Assembly (NCBI GenBank): GCA_034521445.1
Contig: JAXHMM010000005.1
Span: 124,001 to 188,000, forward strand
Length of the DNA: 64,000 nt
From: Balneolaceae bacterium
GTDB lineage: Bacteria; Bacteroidota; Rhodothermia; Balneolales; Balneolaceae
Reading direction: 5' to 3'
Shown here: positions 26,869 to 39,137 of the stretch, piece after piece
Layout of the letters: the number at the start of each line of letters is the position of its first letter
Position numbering within the stretch: position 1 is the stretch's first letter
The notes under the pieces: generated by a model
Databases searched by the model: none
What the model was told of the DNA's origin: nothing
The model's input: the letters and a program-made list of their open reading frames with translations, nothing else
Position numbers and translations under genes: made by a program

Positions 26869-27699
26869 TCAGGATCCGTATTGCTCGTTTTCGTTGGGGA
26901 AGTCGCCGCTCCTGATGTCGGCGATATAGTGTCGAATGGCCTCATCCATGCGGTCTTCCAGGTCGGCGTAGCGTCTCAGGAAACGGGGCTTGAACTCCTT
27001 GTTGAGTCCCAGCATATCGTGGGTGACCAGCACCTGGCCGTCGCACTGCGGACCGGCCCCGATACCGATGGTGGGGATGTCAAGCTCGCGGCTCACCCGG
27101 GCGGCCAGCTCGGCCGGGATCTTTTCGAGGACCAGCGAGAAGCAGCCCGCCTGCTCCAGCCGTCGGGCGTCCTCCAGCAGGGCGTCGGCCTCGTCCTGCG
27201 CGGTGGCGCGCACCTTGTACGTTCCGAACTGGTAAATACTCTGCGGGGTGAGTCCAAGATGGCCCATCACGGGAATGCCGGCATCCACGATCCTGCCTAC
27301 GGTCTCAGCCACGGTCCTTCCCCCCTCCAGCTTGACGCCGTGCACGCCGGCCTCCTTCATCATGCGTCCCGCGCTGGTGAGCGCCTCCCTGGCCGTCACC
27401 TGGTAGCTCATGAAGGGCAGGTCGGCGATAATCAGGGCGGTATCCACTCCGCGAACCACGCAGGAGGCGTGATAGATCATCTGGTCCAGGGTCATCGGAA
27501 CGGTGGTCTCGTGCCCGGCCATGACATTGGCCGCGGAGTCGCCCACCAGGATGATCTCGATGCCCGCACGGTCGACGATGCGCGCCATGGTATAGTCGTA
27601 GGCCGTAAGCATGGAAATCTTTTCGCCCTTCGCCTTCATGTCCACCACGGTCTGGGTGGTCACCTTGGCGGGACGTTCGCTGCCGGTCTCGGTACTCAT
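26869..27699 (-). CDS. panB: 3-methyl-2-oxobutanoate hydroxymethyltransferase
   Basis: A 276-residue class II aldolase-like enzyme that transfers a hydroxymethyl group from 5,10-methylene-THF to alpha-ketoisovalerate, giving ketopantoate for pantothenate and CoA. Signature segments include [32 protein letters not shown] (metal-binding Asp), [14 protein letters not shown] (substrate Lys) and [12 protein letters not shown]. Length matches the family (about 265-280). It overlaps the fabZ stop by 4 bases at its start. Together with coaBC elsewhere in the window, it contributes to CoA supply. Confidence 0.96.
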   Translation of the reverse strand: MSTETGSERPAKVTTQTVVDMKAKGEKISMLTAYDYTMARIVDRAGIEIILVGDSAANVMAGHETTVPMTLDQMIYHASCVVRGVDTALIIADLPFMSYQVTAREALTSAGRMMKEAGVHGVKLEGGRTVAETVGRIVDAGIPVMGHLGLTPQSIYQFGTYKVRATAQDEADALLEDARRLEQAGCFSLVLEKIPAELAARVSRELDIPTIGIGAGPQCDGQVLVTHDMLGLNKEFKPRFLRRYADLEDRMDEAIRHYIADIRSGDFPNENEQYGS

Positions 27700-28145
27700 A
27701 GCTTTTCGCCCTTGGGAACGATGGCCGCGGAGGCTTCCAGTTCGGAGACCACCTCGCCGTCCACGGTGGCCTTGCCTTCCATGGTGACAAAATTGCGGCG
27801 CTTGTTCAGCAACCTGACCTCCATGCGGAGCTGGTCGCCGGGCACGACCGACTTGCGGAATTTGGCCTTGTTGATACCGGTAAATACCACCAGGGTCTCC
27901 TCGCGGTCGTCTACATGGCTGTACATGAGCATGATGCAGGCGCTCTGCGCCATGGCCTCGACCTGCAGCACGCCCGGCATCATGGGAGCGCCGGGAAAGT
28001 GCCCATTGAAAAATTCCTCGTTTACCGTAACGTTCTTGATGGAAAGGATGCGGTCCGTCTCCAGTTCCAGTACGCGATCCACCAGCAGAAAGGGGTACCG
28101 GTGGGGAATAATTTTCTTTATCTCTTCAATTTCCAGCTGTTCCAT
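27696..28145 (-). CDS. fabZ: 3-hydroxyacyl-ACP dehydratase FabZ
   Basis: A 149-residue hot-dog-fold dehydratase that removes water from 3-hydroxyacyl-ACP in fatty acid elongation. [13 protein letters not shown] at the N-terminus and [21 protein letters not shown] (catalytic His and Glu) are diagnostic, and [14 protein letters not shown] follows. The protein ends within the normal single-domain length; the LpxC-FabZ fusion frequent in other Bacteroidota is not present. The ATG at 28145 is chosen because the preceding open codons have no homology. The stop overlaps the panB start (ATGA). Confidence 0.95.
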   Translation of the reverse strand: MEQLEIEEIKKIIPHRYPFLLVDRVLELETDRILSIKNVTVNEEFFNGHFPGAPMMPGVLQVEAMAQSACIMLMYSHVDDREETLVVFTGINKAKFRKSVVPGDQLRMEVRLLNKRRNFVTMEGKATVDGEVVSELEASAAIVPKGEKL

Positions 28146-28188
28146 ATGCGGGGTTATGTAATCTCGGGATAAAGCTGCAATATAAGAA

Positions 28189-28878
28189 TTATCCGACGCT
28201 CCCCACATAGATCCAGGCGATGCCGCCGGTGAGCTTCTCCATGTGGATGTCGATATAGGAATCAGCCCGGCGCATCAGCTCTGCAAAACGTTCGCCTGCC
28301 GGGAATTCAGCGCTGGTGCGCGGCAGGTAGGCATAGGCCTCCCGGTTACCGCTTATCCAGCCGCCCACGGCGGGCATGATGTACTGGCTGTAGAGTTCGT
28401 AGGGCCACCTGAGCAGTCCGCGGGGCTGGCCGAACTCCAGCACCACCACGCGTCCCCCGGGCCTGACCACGCGTGCCATTTCACGCAGCCCGCGAACGGG
28501 GTCATCTACGTTGCGGATGCCGAAGGCGATGCTGGCGATGTGGAAACGATCGTCCTCGTAGGGAAGATCGAGGGCGTCGGCCACCTCGAACGCCACCTCC
28601 AGGTTGCGTGAACGCGCTTTTTGGGGGGCCTTCTCGATCATGGCCTCACAGAAATCGGTGCCCAGCACGTAGCCATTGGGACCCACCTTCTCCTTGAATT
28701 CGAGGGCCAGGTCGCCGGTGCCGGTGGCGCAGTCTAGTACGGCGTCGCCGGCGCCCGCGCCGCTCAGGCGCACCGCGCGGTCCCGCCAGGCATGGTGGAC
28801 TCCAAAGGAAAGAATGGAGTTCACCCGGTCGTAATCGTCCGCGATATCGGCGAACATCCGGCGTACCTTTTCACTCAT
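28189..28878 (-). CDS. menG: Demethylmenaquinone methyltransferase (UbiE/MenG)
   Basis: A 229-residue SAM methyltransferase that performs the last step of menaquinone synthesis. The N-terminus VRRMFADIADDYDRVNSILSFG is the UbiE signature. The SAM-binding loop is LDCATGTGDLALEF, and VADALDLPYEDDRFHIASIAFGIRNV and EMARVVRPGGRVVVLEFGQP are further family blocks. KLTGGIAWIYVG near the C-terminus replaces the usual SLTGGIVALHxG tail. Menaquinone fits the B-type SdhCAB and alternative complex III. The gene heads a run menG-fabZ-panB-surE with tiny gaps. Confidence 0.94.
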   Translation of the reverse strand: MSEKVRRMFADIADDYDRVNSILSFGVHHAWRDRAVRLSGAGAGDAVLDCATGTGDLALEFKEKVGPNGYVLGTDFCEAMIEKAPQKARSRNLEVAFEVADALDLPYEDDRFHIASIAFGIRNVDDPVRGLREMARVVRPGGRVVVLEFGQPRGLLRWPYELYSQYIMPAVGGWISGNREAYAYLPRTSAEFPAGERFAELMRRADSYIDIHMEKLTGGIAWIYVGSVG

Positions 28879-28938
28879 GCGAAGGGTGGCTTTGTGCGGG
28901 GATTGCGTTGCTGGAAGCCTGCCAAGATACGTAAAAAA

Positions 28939-29589
28939 TCACGGATCCGAGGGAGAGTTGCTCCGGGTGCCGAAGGCGGCCTCCTTCAGGCGCTCCTCCA
29001 TGTTCTGCACGCGGTCCGGGGCCACGTCTTCGTGGATGGCGTGGCGGATGATGACCATCCGCAGCACGCGGTCGTTAAGGGTGAGGCCGTCTCCCCGGCA
29101 CAGTCCCAGCGCTTTCCAGAGCCTTTCGAGCAGGCGGAGCTTGGAGACGAAAAAGAAAAGCAGTCCCAGCGCGAGTCCCGTAAAAGCTCCCTGCCAGGCC
29201 AGCAGGCTGAGGGCCACCAAGGATACCAGCATCTGGTAGCCGTCGGAGTTGATCACCCGCAGGGTGCTCCCCAGGTTGCGGATCACGAAGGCGCTTTTGG
29301 CGGCGTACCAGATCCCGTGAAAGAGCACAGCCGCTCCCAGGGCGATCCAGGGGTTCACCAGCAGAAGAAGAACCATAAGAAGGGTGATGGAGAGTCCCTC
29401 GGTGCTCTGCACCCAGGCCTGGGCCTCGCTGATGAGTTCTTCCAGGCTGCGTATTTCCAGCAGCTCGGGTACATAGTCGCGCAGCTTTTCCGAGGAGGTG
29501 AAAAACCACTCGCCGCGGCGCGTCACTATTCCCAGTTTGGTTTCCACAAAGAGCTGGTCGGTACCCCTCGTACGGTGCTTAAACATCAT
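28939..29589 (-). CDS. Membrane protein of unknown function
   Basis: A 216-residue integral membrane protein. After a soluble N-terminal part (about 80 residues) come three or four hydrophobic segments: ITLLMVLLLLVNPWIALGAAVLF, MLVSLVALSLLAWQGAFTGLALGLLFFFV and neighbours. The C-terminus is charged and soluble (RVLRMVIIRHAIHEDV...). I do not recognise the family. It is 45 bases downstream of comF on the same strand and 60 bases upstream of menG, so it may be co-transcribed with either. Confidence 0.6.
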   Translation of the reverse strand: MMFKHRTRGTDQLFVETKLGIVTRRGEWFFTSSEKLRDYVPELLEIRSLEELISEAQAWVQSTEGLSITLLMVLLLLVNPWIALGAAVLFHGIWYAAKSAFVIRNLGSTLRVINSDGYQMLVSLVALSLLAWQGAFTGLALGLLFFFVSKLRLLERLWKALGLCRGDGLTLNDRVLRMVIIRHAIHEDVAPDRVQNMEERLKEAAFGTRSNSPSDP

Positions 29590-29634
29590 GTCATGCGTTC
29601 GGTTCGTTGGTTTGATCGCTGGAGGCGCCCGGGC

Positions 29635-30333
29635 TTATGCCCGCGCTACGGTAACCACGGCCGTCTGCCTCGCACCCGCCTTCAAAAGGCAGGTCGAGAG
29701 GGAGAAAGCAGTGGCCCCCGTGGTAAACACGTCGTCTACCAATAACACCGTCCGGCCCCTCAGCAATTCCGGGCGGCGCACATCGAAGGCCTGTTCCAGG
29801 TTGGAGATTCGCTCGGGCAGGGTCATGCCGGTCTGGGAACGCGTATTCCGGGTACGCCTGACCGTTTCCGGGTCCGCCACGGGCAGTGCCCATGTCCGCT
29901 GCATCCCCCGGGCGATACGCTCGGCCTGGTTGTAGCCGCGCAGCCGGAGACGCGCCGGGTGCAGGGGTACGGGGAGCAGCAGCAGACGGGAGGGATTGAG
30001 ACGGCGGAGTACCGAATGAGGCCGGAGACGATGGGCCAGCCGCTCGCCAAACTGGCACGCAACCCCCTCCATACCCCCGTACTTGACCCGGTATAGCAGC
30101 TCCTGGAGACTTCCCCCCTTGTCATATTTCCACAAGGCGTAGCGCAGGATCACCCCCTCCGGCAGGAAGTCGCCCACGGTTCCCCGTGCCACGTCCGGAT
30201 CGGCCTCTTCGAAACGGTCTTCCAGGCAGAAGGGGCAGACGGGCTGCCGGCGGGAAACCGGCTCCCGCCAGCAGCAGACACATATGTCGGGAAAGAGGAC
30301 CGCCGCGGGTCCACGCAGCCATGTACGGTTCAT
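29635..30333 (-). CDS. comF: ComF-family phosphoribosyltransferase-like protein
   Basis: A 232-residue ComF protein if read from MNRTWLRG; an in-frame ATG at 30381 would add 16 residues. The N-terminal zinc-finger-like part has CVCCWREPVSRRQPVCPFC, with the two Cys pairs of ComFC/GntX proteins. The C-terminal type I PRTase domain has VPLHPARLRLRGYNQAE, RNTRSQTGMTLPER and the PRPP loop VLLVDDVFTTGAT. ComF is required for DNA uptake in naturally competent bacteria, but the family is widespread, and its role here is open. It is divergent from the rodZ-like gene. Confidence 0.9.
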   Translation of the reverse strand: MNRTWLRGPAAVLFPDICVCCWREPVSRRQPVCPFCLEDRFEEADPDVARGTVGDFLPEGVILRYALWKYDKGGSLQELLYRVKYGGMEGVACQFGERLAHRLRPHSVLRRLNPSRLLLLPVPLHPARLRLRGYNQAERIARGMQRTWALPVADPETVRRTRNTRSQTGMTLPERISNLEQAFDVRRPELLRGRTVLLVDDVFTTGATAFSLSTCLLKAGARQTAVVTVARA

Positions 30334-30387
30334 ATCCAACTGATCCCAGGCAGGCCATCTCCTTACGGCAGCGGCATGCAAAAAATT

Positions 30388-30417
30388 TTTGGCAACGGTA
30401 TTATTTATTTAGATTTA
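30388..30417 (+). promoter_or_regulatory. Putative Bacteroidota-type promoter for the rodZ-like gene
   Basis: TTTG at 30388-30391 and TAGATTTA at 30410-30417, separated by 18 bases, resemble the -33 TTTG and -7 TAnnTTTG elements of Bacteroidota sigma-ABfr promoters. One base of the -7 element differs and the spacing is one short of the usual 19-20. It sits in the only AT-rich patch upstream of the gene. Confidence 0.4.
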
Positions 30418-30480
30418 CCCACCGGATCGGCCGGCATCGGGCACGCCGGCTCCCGCGCTCCATACCGCTAACCCACTGAG

Positions 30481-33779
<3,299 letters not shown>

Positions 33780-33925
33780 ACTTCCTTCCGGCATGGCCAG
33801 GGCGCATGCGTTTGTGTATGAAGCCGGAGCTTGGTATCATTTTCCCATGCAAGGGCGCGAATGGGCATGCTGAGGCCGTACGGCCGCTCCCGCGCCACCA
33901 TCAACACTTTCTGCAGTAATTTTTT

Positions 33926-36370
33926 ATGGGACTACTCGAAAAATTGGGTCTCGGCCAGAAAAAACGGCACGGGGCGCCCGTCATCGGGGAAAAGAAGAAG
34001 CAGCGCGAGGAGAGTTCCTCTCTGCGCTACAACAACTACGTCCGCGCTCTTATCCTGCTAGGTTTCCTGGTACTTCTGGTGGTCTCCATCCCCCAGAGCT
34101 CCTTCCGCGACTCCACCAATTACGCCATCGGCGAACCATGGCGTGGGGAAGACCTGACAGCCCCCTTCGATTTTGCCATCAACAAAACCCAACAGGAGAT
34201 CGAGCAGGAGCGCCAGGCCATACGCCAGAGTACCCCGCCCATCTTCCACCGCAACACCGGGGCCGCCTCCGACCTTCAAAGCCGGATCGACTCGGTGTTC
34301 CGGCGCATGGAGCCGGTATTGGAACGCTACCACACCTGGCGCGAGACGGACCGCCAGCAAGACAGCCTGCAATTCGTGCAGGCCCGCGATGCCTCCGGGC
34401 TGGGCCTTTCGGACTCCTCCTGGCGTCCCCTGCTTGAGAACTACCACCGGGTGGTCTCCCCCGATCTCACCCCCAACACCCGCTCCGCCCCGGCCGACGC
34501 CTTCATCGGCAATGAACTTCGCCAGCGCATGCAGAGCCTGATGGACGAGCTGCTGGAGGACGGCGTGATAAACATCGCCAAGAGCGAGATTTCCACCAAC
34601 GAGATCACCGTGCGCAACCTGCAGGACCGTACCGAACGCACTCTCAACCTGGGCAACGTCCGCGACCTGCAGGAGGCGCGCAGCTACGCCGGCGACCGCT
34701 TCTCACGCTTCTATTACGAGGACATCGCCCGTGCCGCCAACGATATCTTCGCCCGGGTGCTGCAGCCCAACCTGGTCTACAATACCGAGGAGACCAACAC
34801 GCGGATCGAAGAGGCCATCGCCAACATTTCAACCACCCGCGGGGCGGTGACCGAGGGCGAGGTAATCATACGGCGCGGGGACATCATCACCCAGGAGCGC
34901 TACAGCAGGTTGCAAAGCCTTGCTGAGGCGCGTTCACGCACCGCCACCACCATGGAGCGCTGGCTGCGCTACGGCGGGGAGATCCTGGCAGTGGTAGCCA
35001 TCATTACCATCTTTTTCTTCTACCTCTACCTCTACCGACGAAGCATTTTCGAGGACAACTCCATGCTGCTGCTGGTTACCATCGCTATGGGACTCATCTG
35101 CGTGGGAAGTTCCATAGCCTACAGCATCGAGGGCATCTCGGCCTACATCGTGCCGGTGGCTGTGGCCCCCATCATCCTTACCATCATCTTCGATTCGCGG
35201 GTGGGACTGATTTCCACCATTACCCTGGCCCTGCTGACCGGACTGATCAACGGCAACAACTTCGAGTACGTGACCGCCACCACCGTGGCCTGCAGCCTGG
35301 GGCTTTTCTCGGTGCGCGACATCAAGAAGCGCTCGCAGTTCTTCTTCACTACCCCCGGCATCGTCTTCGCCAGCTACACCCTGGTCATCCTCAGCTTCAG
35401 CATGACCTCCTTCCAGGGCTGGGACGCCTTGCTGGACATCCTCTTCTATGTGGGTATCAACGCCATCTTCATCCTCTTTACGTATCCCCTGATCCTGCTC
35501 TTCGAGAAGGCTTTCAAGGTGACGACCGACTTCACGCTGCTTGAGCTCAGCGACACCAATCTGCCGATGCTCAAGGAGCTGATGACCCGCGCACCCGGCA
35601 CCTTCCACCACAGCCTGCAGGTCTCCAACATGGCCGAAGCCGCGGCTGGGTCCATAGGCGCCAACGGGCTGCTCTGCCGCGTGGGCGCGCTCTACCACGA
35701 CATCGGCAAGATGGAAAACCCCGGCTATTACTCCGAAAACCAGGTGGGCACCAACGAGCACGACAAGCTCAAACCACGCATGAGCGCCCTGGTCATCAAG
35801 GCGCACGTCAGCAACGGCGTAAAAATGGCGCGCGAACACGGGCTGCCCGAAGTGATCATCGACTTCATCAAGACCCACCACGGAACCTCCCTCATCAAGT
35901 ATTTCTACGACAAGGGCAAAAAGAACGCCGACCAGGAGAAGGACGAAATACGCGAAGAGGACTTCCGCTACGACGGTCCCCTCCCCCGCACCAAGGAGAC
36001 CGGCATCCTGCTGCTGGCCGACGGCATCGAGGCGGCCTCCCGCGCCATGAAGGATCCCAATTACCAGAAGCTGGAAAGCCTGATCTCGAAGATGATAGAC
36101 GAGCGGGTCTACGAGGGACAGCTCAGCATGACCCCCCTCACCTTCCAGGACCTGCGAAACATCAGGGAGACCTTCCTGAACATCCTGATGGGCATCTACC
36201 ACAGCCGCGTGGAGTATCCCGACGACAAGAAGGAGGAGAAAGAGCAGAAAGACGGAAGCGGACGCATACGGGGACGCAAGGAGGGCCCGGCCGTTGAGAA
36301 AGCGCCCCTGGGCGAGGAAACACAGCAGGACGGGGAGGGTCCCCAGGTAAACGAATACTACAACTCCTGA
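33926..36370 (+). CDS. 7TMR-HDED/HDIG membrane phosphodiesterase, PgpH/YqfF-like
   Basis: An 814-residue membrane HD-domain protein. After a short cytoplasmic part and one membrane helix (ALILLGFLVLLVVS) is the extracytoplasmic 7TMR-HDED domain (QQEIEQERQAIRQSTPPIF...EGEVIIRRGDIIT). Then comes a seven-helix membrane region (about residues 350-540) and the cytoplasmic HD domain, with metal-binding FHHSLQVSNMAE, ALYHDIGKM, HHGTSLIKYF and LADGIEAASRAMKD. PgpH of Listeria hydrolyses cyclic di-AMP; whether this one does is inference. The C-terminal 40 residues are charged and disordered. It precedes xerD by 6 bases. Confidence 0.9.
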   Translation: MGLLEKLGLGQKKRHGAPVIGEKKKQREESSSLRYNNYVRALILLGFLVLLVVSIPQSSFRDSTNYAIGEPWRGEDLTAPFDFAINKTQQEIEQERQAIRQSTPPIFHRNTGAASDLQSRIDSVFRRMEPVLERYHTWRETDRQQDSLQFVQARDASGLGLSDSSWRPLLENYHRVVSPDLTPNTRSAPADAFIGNELRQRMQSLMDELLEDGVINIAKSEISTNEITVRNLQDRTERTLNLGNVRDLQEARSYAGDRFSRFYYEDIARAANDIFARVLQPNLVYNTEETNTRIEEAIANISTTRGAVTEGEVIIRRGDIITQERYSRLQSLAEARSRTATTMERWLRYGGEILAVVAIITIFFFYLYLYRRSIFEDNSMLLLVTIAMGLICVGSSIAYSIEGISAYIVPVAVAPIILTIIFDSRVGLISTITLALLTGLINGNNFEYVTATTVACSLGLFSVRDIKKRSQFFFTTPGIVFASYTLVILSFSMTSFQGWDALLDILFYVGINAIFILFTYPLILLFEKAFKVTTDFTLLELSDTNLPMLKELMTRAPGTFHHSLQVSNMAEAAAGSIGANGLLCRVGALYHDIGKMENPGYYSENQVGTNEHDKLKPRMSALVIKAHVSNGVKMAREHGLPEVIIDFIKTHHGTSLIKYFYDKGKKNADQEKDEIREEDFRYDGPLPRTKETGILLLADGIEAASRAMKDPNYQKLESLISKMIDERVYEGQLSMTPLTFQDLRNIRETFLNILMGIYHSRVEYPDDKKEEKEQKDGSGRIRGRKEGPAVEKAPLGEETQQDGEGPQVNEYYNS

Positions 36371-36376
36371 TCCAGC

Positions 36377-37285
36377 ATGCACTTTGACCGGGAACTGGAT
36401 CGCTATCTGCAGTTTGTAAGGCTTGAAAAAGGGCTGAGCGACCATTCGGTCAACGCCTACGAAAACGACCTGCGCCGATACCTGCGCTTCGTGGCACAGG
36501 ACCTGCGCATACGCGACCTGGGCGGCATCACCCTCCAGCACATCGAGGAATACCTGGAAGAGCTCTCCGCCATGGACCTGTCGGCCAGCACCATCGCCCG
36601 CAATGTCTCCAGCATCCGCAGTTTTCACGAATTCGCCGCGGTGGAGTCGCTAGCCCCCGCCAATCCCGCCGAGATGGTGGACCTGCCCAAGAAGGCGCGC
36701 AATCTCCCCGAAGTGCTCAATCCCACCGAAATCGAGCGCATGCTGGAGGTGCCCGACCGGGAAAGCGACGCCGGGGTTCGCGACGCCGCCATCATGGAGA
36801 CCCTCTACGCCACCGGCATGCGGGTGAGTGAGCTTACAGGACTGCAGACCGACAACCTCTACTTTGAGATCGGATTCATCCGCGTCATTGGCAAGGGCAA
36901 CAAGGAGCGGCTGGTACCCGTGGGGGAGATCGCCCAAGGCGCCCTGGAACGCTACATGGAGGGCCCGCGTCCGCGTTTCATGAGCGATAAAAATCCCGCC
37001 AAAGCCAAAAACCGGGTCTTCCTCAACCAGCGCGGCGGTCCCCTGACGCGCATGAGCGTCTGGAATATCGTCAACGACGCAGCCGAACGCGCCGGCATCA
37101 AAAAAAACGTCTATCCCCACATCTTCCGCCATTCCTTTGCAACCCACCTGCTGGAGGGGGGCGCCGACCTGCGCGCCGTGCAGGAGATGCTGGGCCATGC
37201 CTCCATCATCACCACGGAAATCTACACCCACGTTGACCGCACGCTGCTGCACCAGGTGCACAAGGAATTTCATCCCAGGTCCTGA
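36377..37285 (+). CDS. xerD: Site-specific tyrosine recombinase XerC/XerD
   Basis: A 302-residue tyrosine recombinase. The N-terminal SAM-like domain begins RYLQFVRLEKGLSDHSVNAYENDLR. The catalytic domain has Arg in YATGMRVSEL, Lys in VIGKGNKERLVPV, the HxxR pair in HIFRHSFATHLLEGGADLRAVQEMLGH, and the nucleophile Tyr in TTEIYTHVDRTLLHQVHKEFHPR. No phage genes flank it, and the conserved chromosomal setting supports the role of resolving dimers at dif with a partner Xer. Choice between XerC and XerD is uncertain; the segment after the Tyr is closest to XerD. Confidence 0.93.
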   Translation: MHFDRELDRYLQFVRLEKGLSDHSVNAYENDLRRYLRFVAQDLRIRDLGGITLQHIEEYLEELSAMDLSASTIARNVSSIRSFHEFAAVESLAPANPAEMVDLPKKARNLPEVLNPTEIERMLEVPDRESDAGVRDAAIMETLYATGMRVSELTGLQTDNLYFEIGFIRVIGKGNKERLVPVGEIAQGALERYMEGPRPRFMSDKNPAKAKNRVFLNQRGGPLTRMSVWNIVNDAAERAGIKKNVYPHIFRHSFATHLLEGGADLRAVQEMLGHASIITTEIYTHVDRTLLHQVHKEFHPRS

Positions 37286-37375
37286 GCGGCGGCATGCCCC
37301 GGGACGACTAACGCCGCTACGCCTTTTTTTCTATATTCCACAGCGCACGAACCTCGCAACAACGGTCCAACCCCC

Positions 37376-39076
37376 ATGAAATCATTCTTCCGCTCCGCCA
37401 TCGCCCTGCTGCTTCTGCTTACCCTGGCCGTGGAGACCGTCCAGAGCCAGGTGGGATGGACCAAGTCCTATGAGCGCGCGGCTGTGGTCACCGCCGAGCG
37501 GCACGCCTCCGAAATCGGCCGTGAGATTCTGCGCAGCGGGGGCAACGCCGTCGACGCCGCCGTGGCCGTGCAGTTTGCGCTGGCGGTCACCCTCCCCCGG
37601 GCCGGCAACATCGGGGGGGGCGGCTTCATGGTCATTCACCTGGCCGACGGCACCGATACGGCCCTGGACTACCGCGAGAAGGCGCCCTTGGGTGCCGGAC
37701 CTGACATGTACCTGCGCGACGGGGAGTACATACCCGAACTGAGCAGGGAAGGCGCCCTGGCGGTGGGTGTGCCCGGAGTGGTGGACGGCATGGTGCGCGC
37801 CCTGCAGCGCCACGGCCGTCTGCCGCTGGAAATGGTGATGGCTCCCGCCGTCAAACTGGCGCGCGAAGGCTACCGCCTCTCCCTCACCCAGGCCGAGGAT
37901 CTTAACAACCACGCCGACGCCTTCCGCAACTACGCCGCCAGCGAGGAGTATTTCACCCGTTCCGACGGGCGCCCCTGGCGGGAAGGCGACCTCTTTGTGC
38001 AGGAAGACCTGGCTCGTACCCTGGAGCGCATTGCGCGGCAGGGACGCGAGGGCTTCTACGCCGGGGAGACGGCCGAAATGATCGTCCGCGAGATGGAAAA
38101 ACAGGAGGGGCTCATCACCCGCCGCGATCTTCGGGAGTACCGAAGTGTATGGCGGGAGCCGGTGACGGCCGAATGGAACGGCTACCGGCTGCACGTGATG
38201 CCGCCCCCCAGCAGCGGCAGCATCGCCATCGCCCAGATCCTCACCATGCTGGAACCCTACGACCTGCAGGATATGGGCTTTAATTCCGCCCGCTACGTGC
38301 ACCTGCTTACCGAGACCATGAGGCGCGCCTTTGCCGACCGTTCCTACTTCCTGGGCGACCCGGACTACGTGGACATCCCCCGGCAGGAACTGCTCAGCGA
38401 GGAGTACAACCGCGGGCGCATGGCCTCCTACGACCCCGACGCGGCCACCTCAAGCAATGAGATCGGCCACGGGGAGGTAGCCGGCTTTGAAGAGTCGCGG
38501 GAAACCACCCACTTTTCGGTGGTGGACAGCGCGGGCAACGCCGTGGGCGTCACCACCACCCTCAACGGCTCCTTCGGGAGCCACGTGTCGGTAGGCGGGG
38601 CCGGCTTCGCCCTCAACAACGAAATGGACGACTTCACCGCCAAGCCGGGCGAACCCAACATGTTCGGGCTCATCCAGGGCGAGGCCAACGCCGTGGAGCC
38701 GGGCAAGCGCATGCTCAGCAGCATGTCGCCCACCGTGGTGACCCGCGGCGGGCAGGTGCGCGCCGTGCTCGGCGCCGCCGGAGGCCCGCGCATCATCACG
38801 GCAACACTGCAGAGTTTCCTGAACATGGCGGTCTTCGGCATGAACGCCCAGGAAGCCATCTCGGCGCCCCGTTTTCACCATCAGTGGCTGCCTGACAACC
38901 TCTACTACGAAGAATACGGGCTCAGCCCCGACACCCGGGAGATCCTGCTGGGTATGGGACACAACCTGCAGGCTACCGGCGGGGTGGGACGCGGACATAT
39001 TATCTGGGTGGACGGGGAGGGACGCCGACACGGGGCCGCCGACCCGCGGGGTGACGGCTACACTATGGGTTATTAA
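37376..39076 (+). CDS. ggt: Gamma-glutamyltransferase
   Basis: A 566-residue Ntn hydrolase that cleaves gamma-glutamyl bonds of glutathione and related peptides in the periplasm. A signal peptide (FRSAIALLLLLTLAVETVQS) is followed by the large-subunit domain with GGNAVDAAVAVQFALAV, RAGNIGGGGFMVIH and DYREKAP. The autocatalytic Thr is in SRETTHFSVVDSAGNAVGVTTTLN (about residue 378), where the chain splits. NNEMDDF, KRMLSSMSPTVV and AAGGPRI form the donor pocket. The stop codon lies at the first copy of repeat array B. Confidence 0.95.
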   Translation: MKSFFRSAIALLLLLTLAVETVQSQVGWTKSYERAAVVTAERHASEIGREILRSGGNAVDAAVAVQFALAVTLPRAGNIGGGGFMVIHLADGTDTALDYREKAPLGAGPDMYLRDGEYIPELSREGALAVGVPGVVDGMVRALQRHGRLPLEMVMAPAVKLAREGYRLSLTQAEDLNNHADAFRNYAASEEYFTRSDGRPWREGDLFVQEDLARTLERIARQGREGFYAGETAEMIVREMEKQEGLITRRDLREYRSVWREPVTAEWNGYRLHVMPPPSSGSIAIAQILTMLEPYDLQDMGFNSARYVHLLTETMRRAFADRSYFLGDPDYVDIPRQELLSEEYNRGRMASYDPDAATSSNEIGHGEVAGFEESRETTHFSVVDSAGNAVGVTTTLNGSFGSHVSVGGAGFALNNEMDDFTAKPGEPNMFGLIQGEANAVEPGKRMLSSMSPTVVTRGGQVRAVLGAAGGPRIITATLQSFLNMAVFGMNAQEAISAPRFHHQWLPDNLYYEEYGLSPDTREILLGMGHNLQATGGVGRGHIIWVDGEGRRHGAADPRGDGYTMGY

Positions 39077-39130
39077 AGTCTTTAAAGTCGGAAAGTCTTA
39101 AAGTCGGGAAGTCGGAAAGTCATAAAGTCT
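39075..39130 (+). repeat. AAGTC octamer array, direct copies only (array B)
   Basis: Seven direct AAGTC copies at 39076, 39085, 39093, 39101, 39109, 39117 and 39125, an almost perfect 8-base period. The first two A residues belong to the TAA of ggt. There is no inverted half, and the neighbours ggt and mtnA point the same way. The first bases of mtnA follow 8 bases after the last copy. Confidence 0.9.
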
Positions 39131-39137
39131 GGATGTT

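Noticed and set aside
36377-37285. Prophage or integron integrase
   Set aside because: The recombinase has the length and motifs of housekeeping XerC/D and is flanked by conserved chromosomal genes; no phage genes or att sites are visible.
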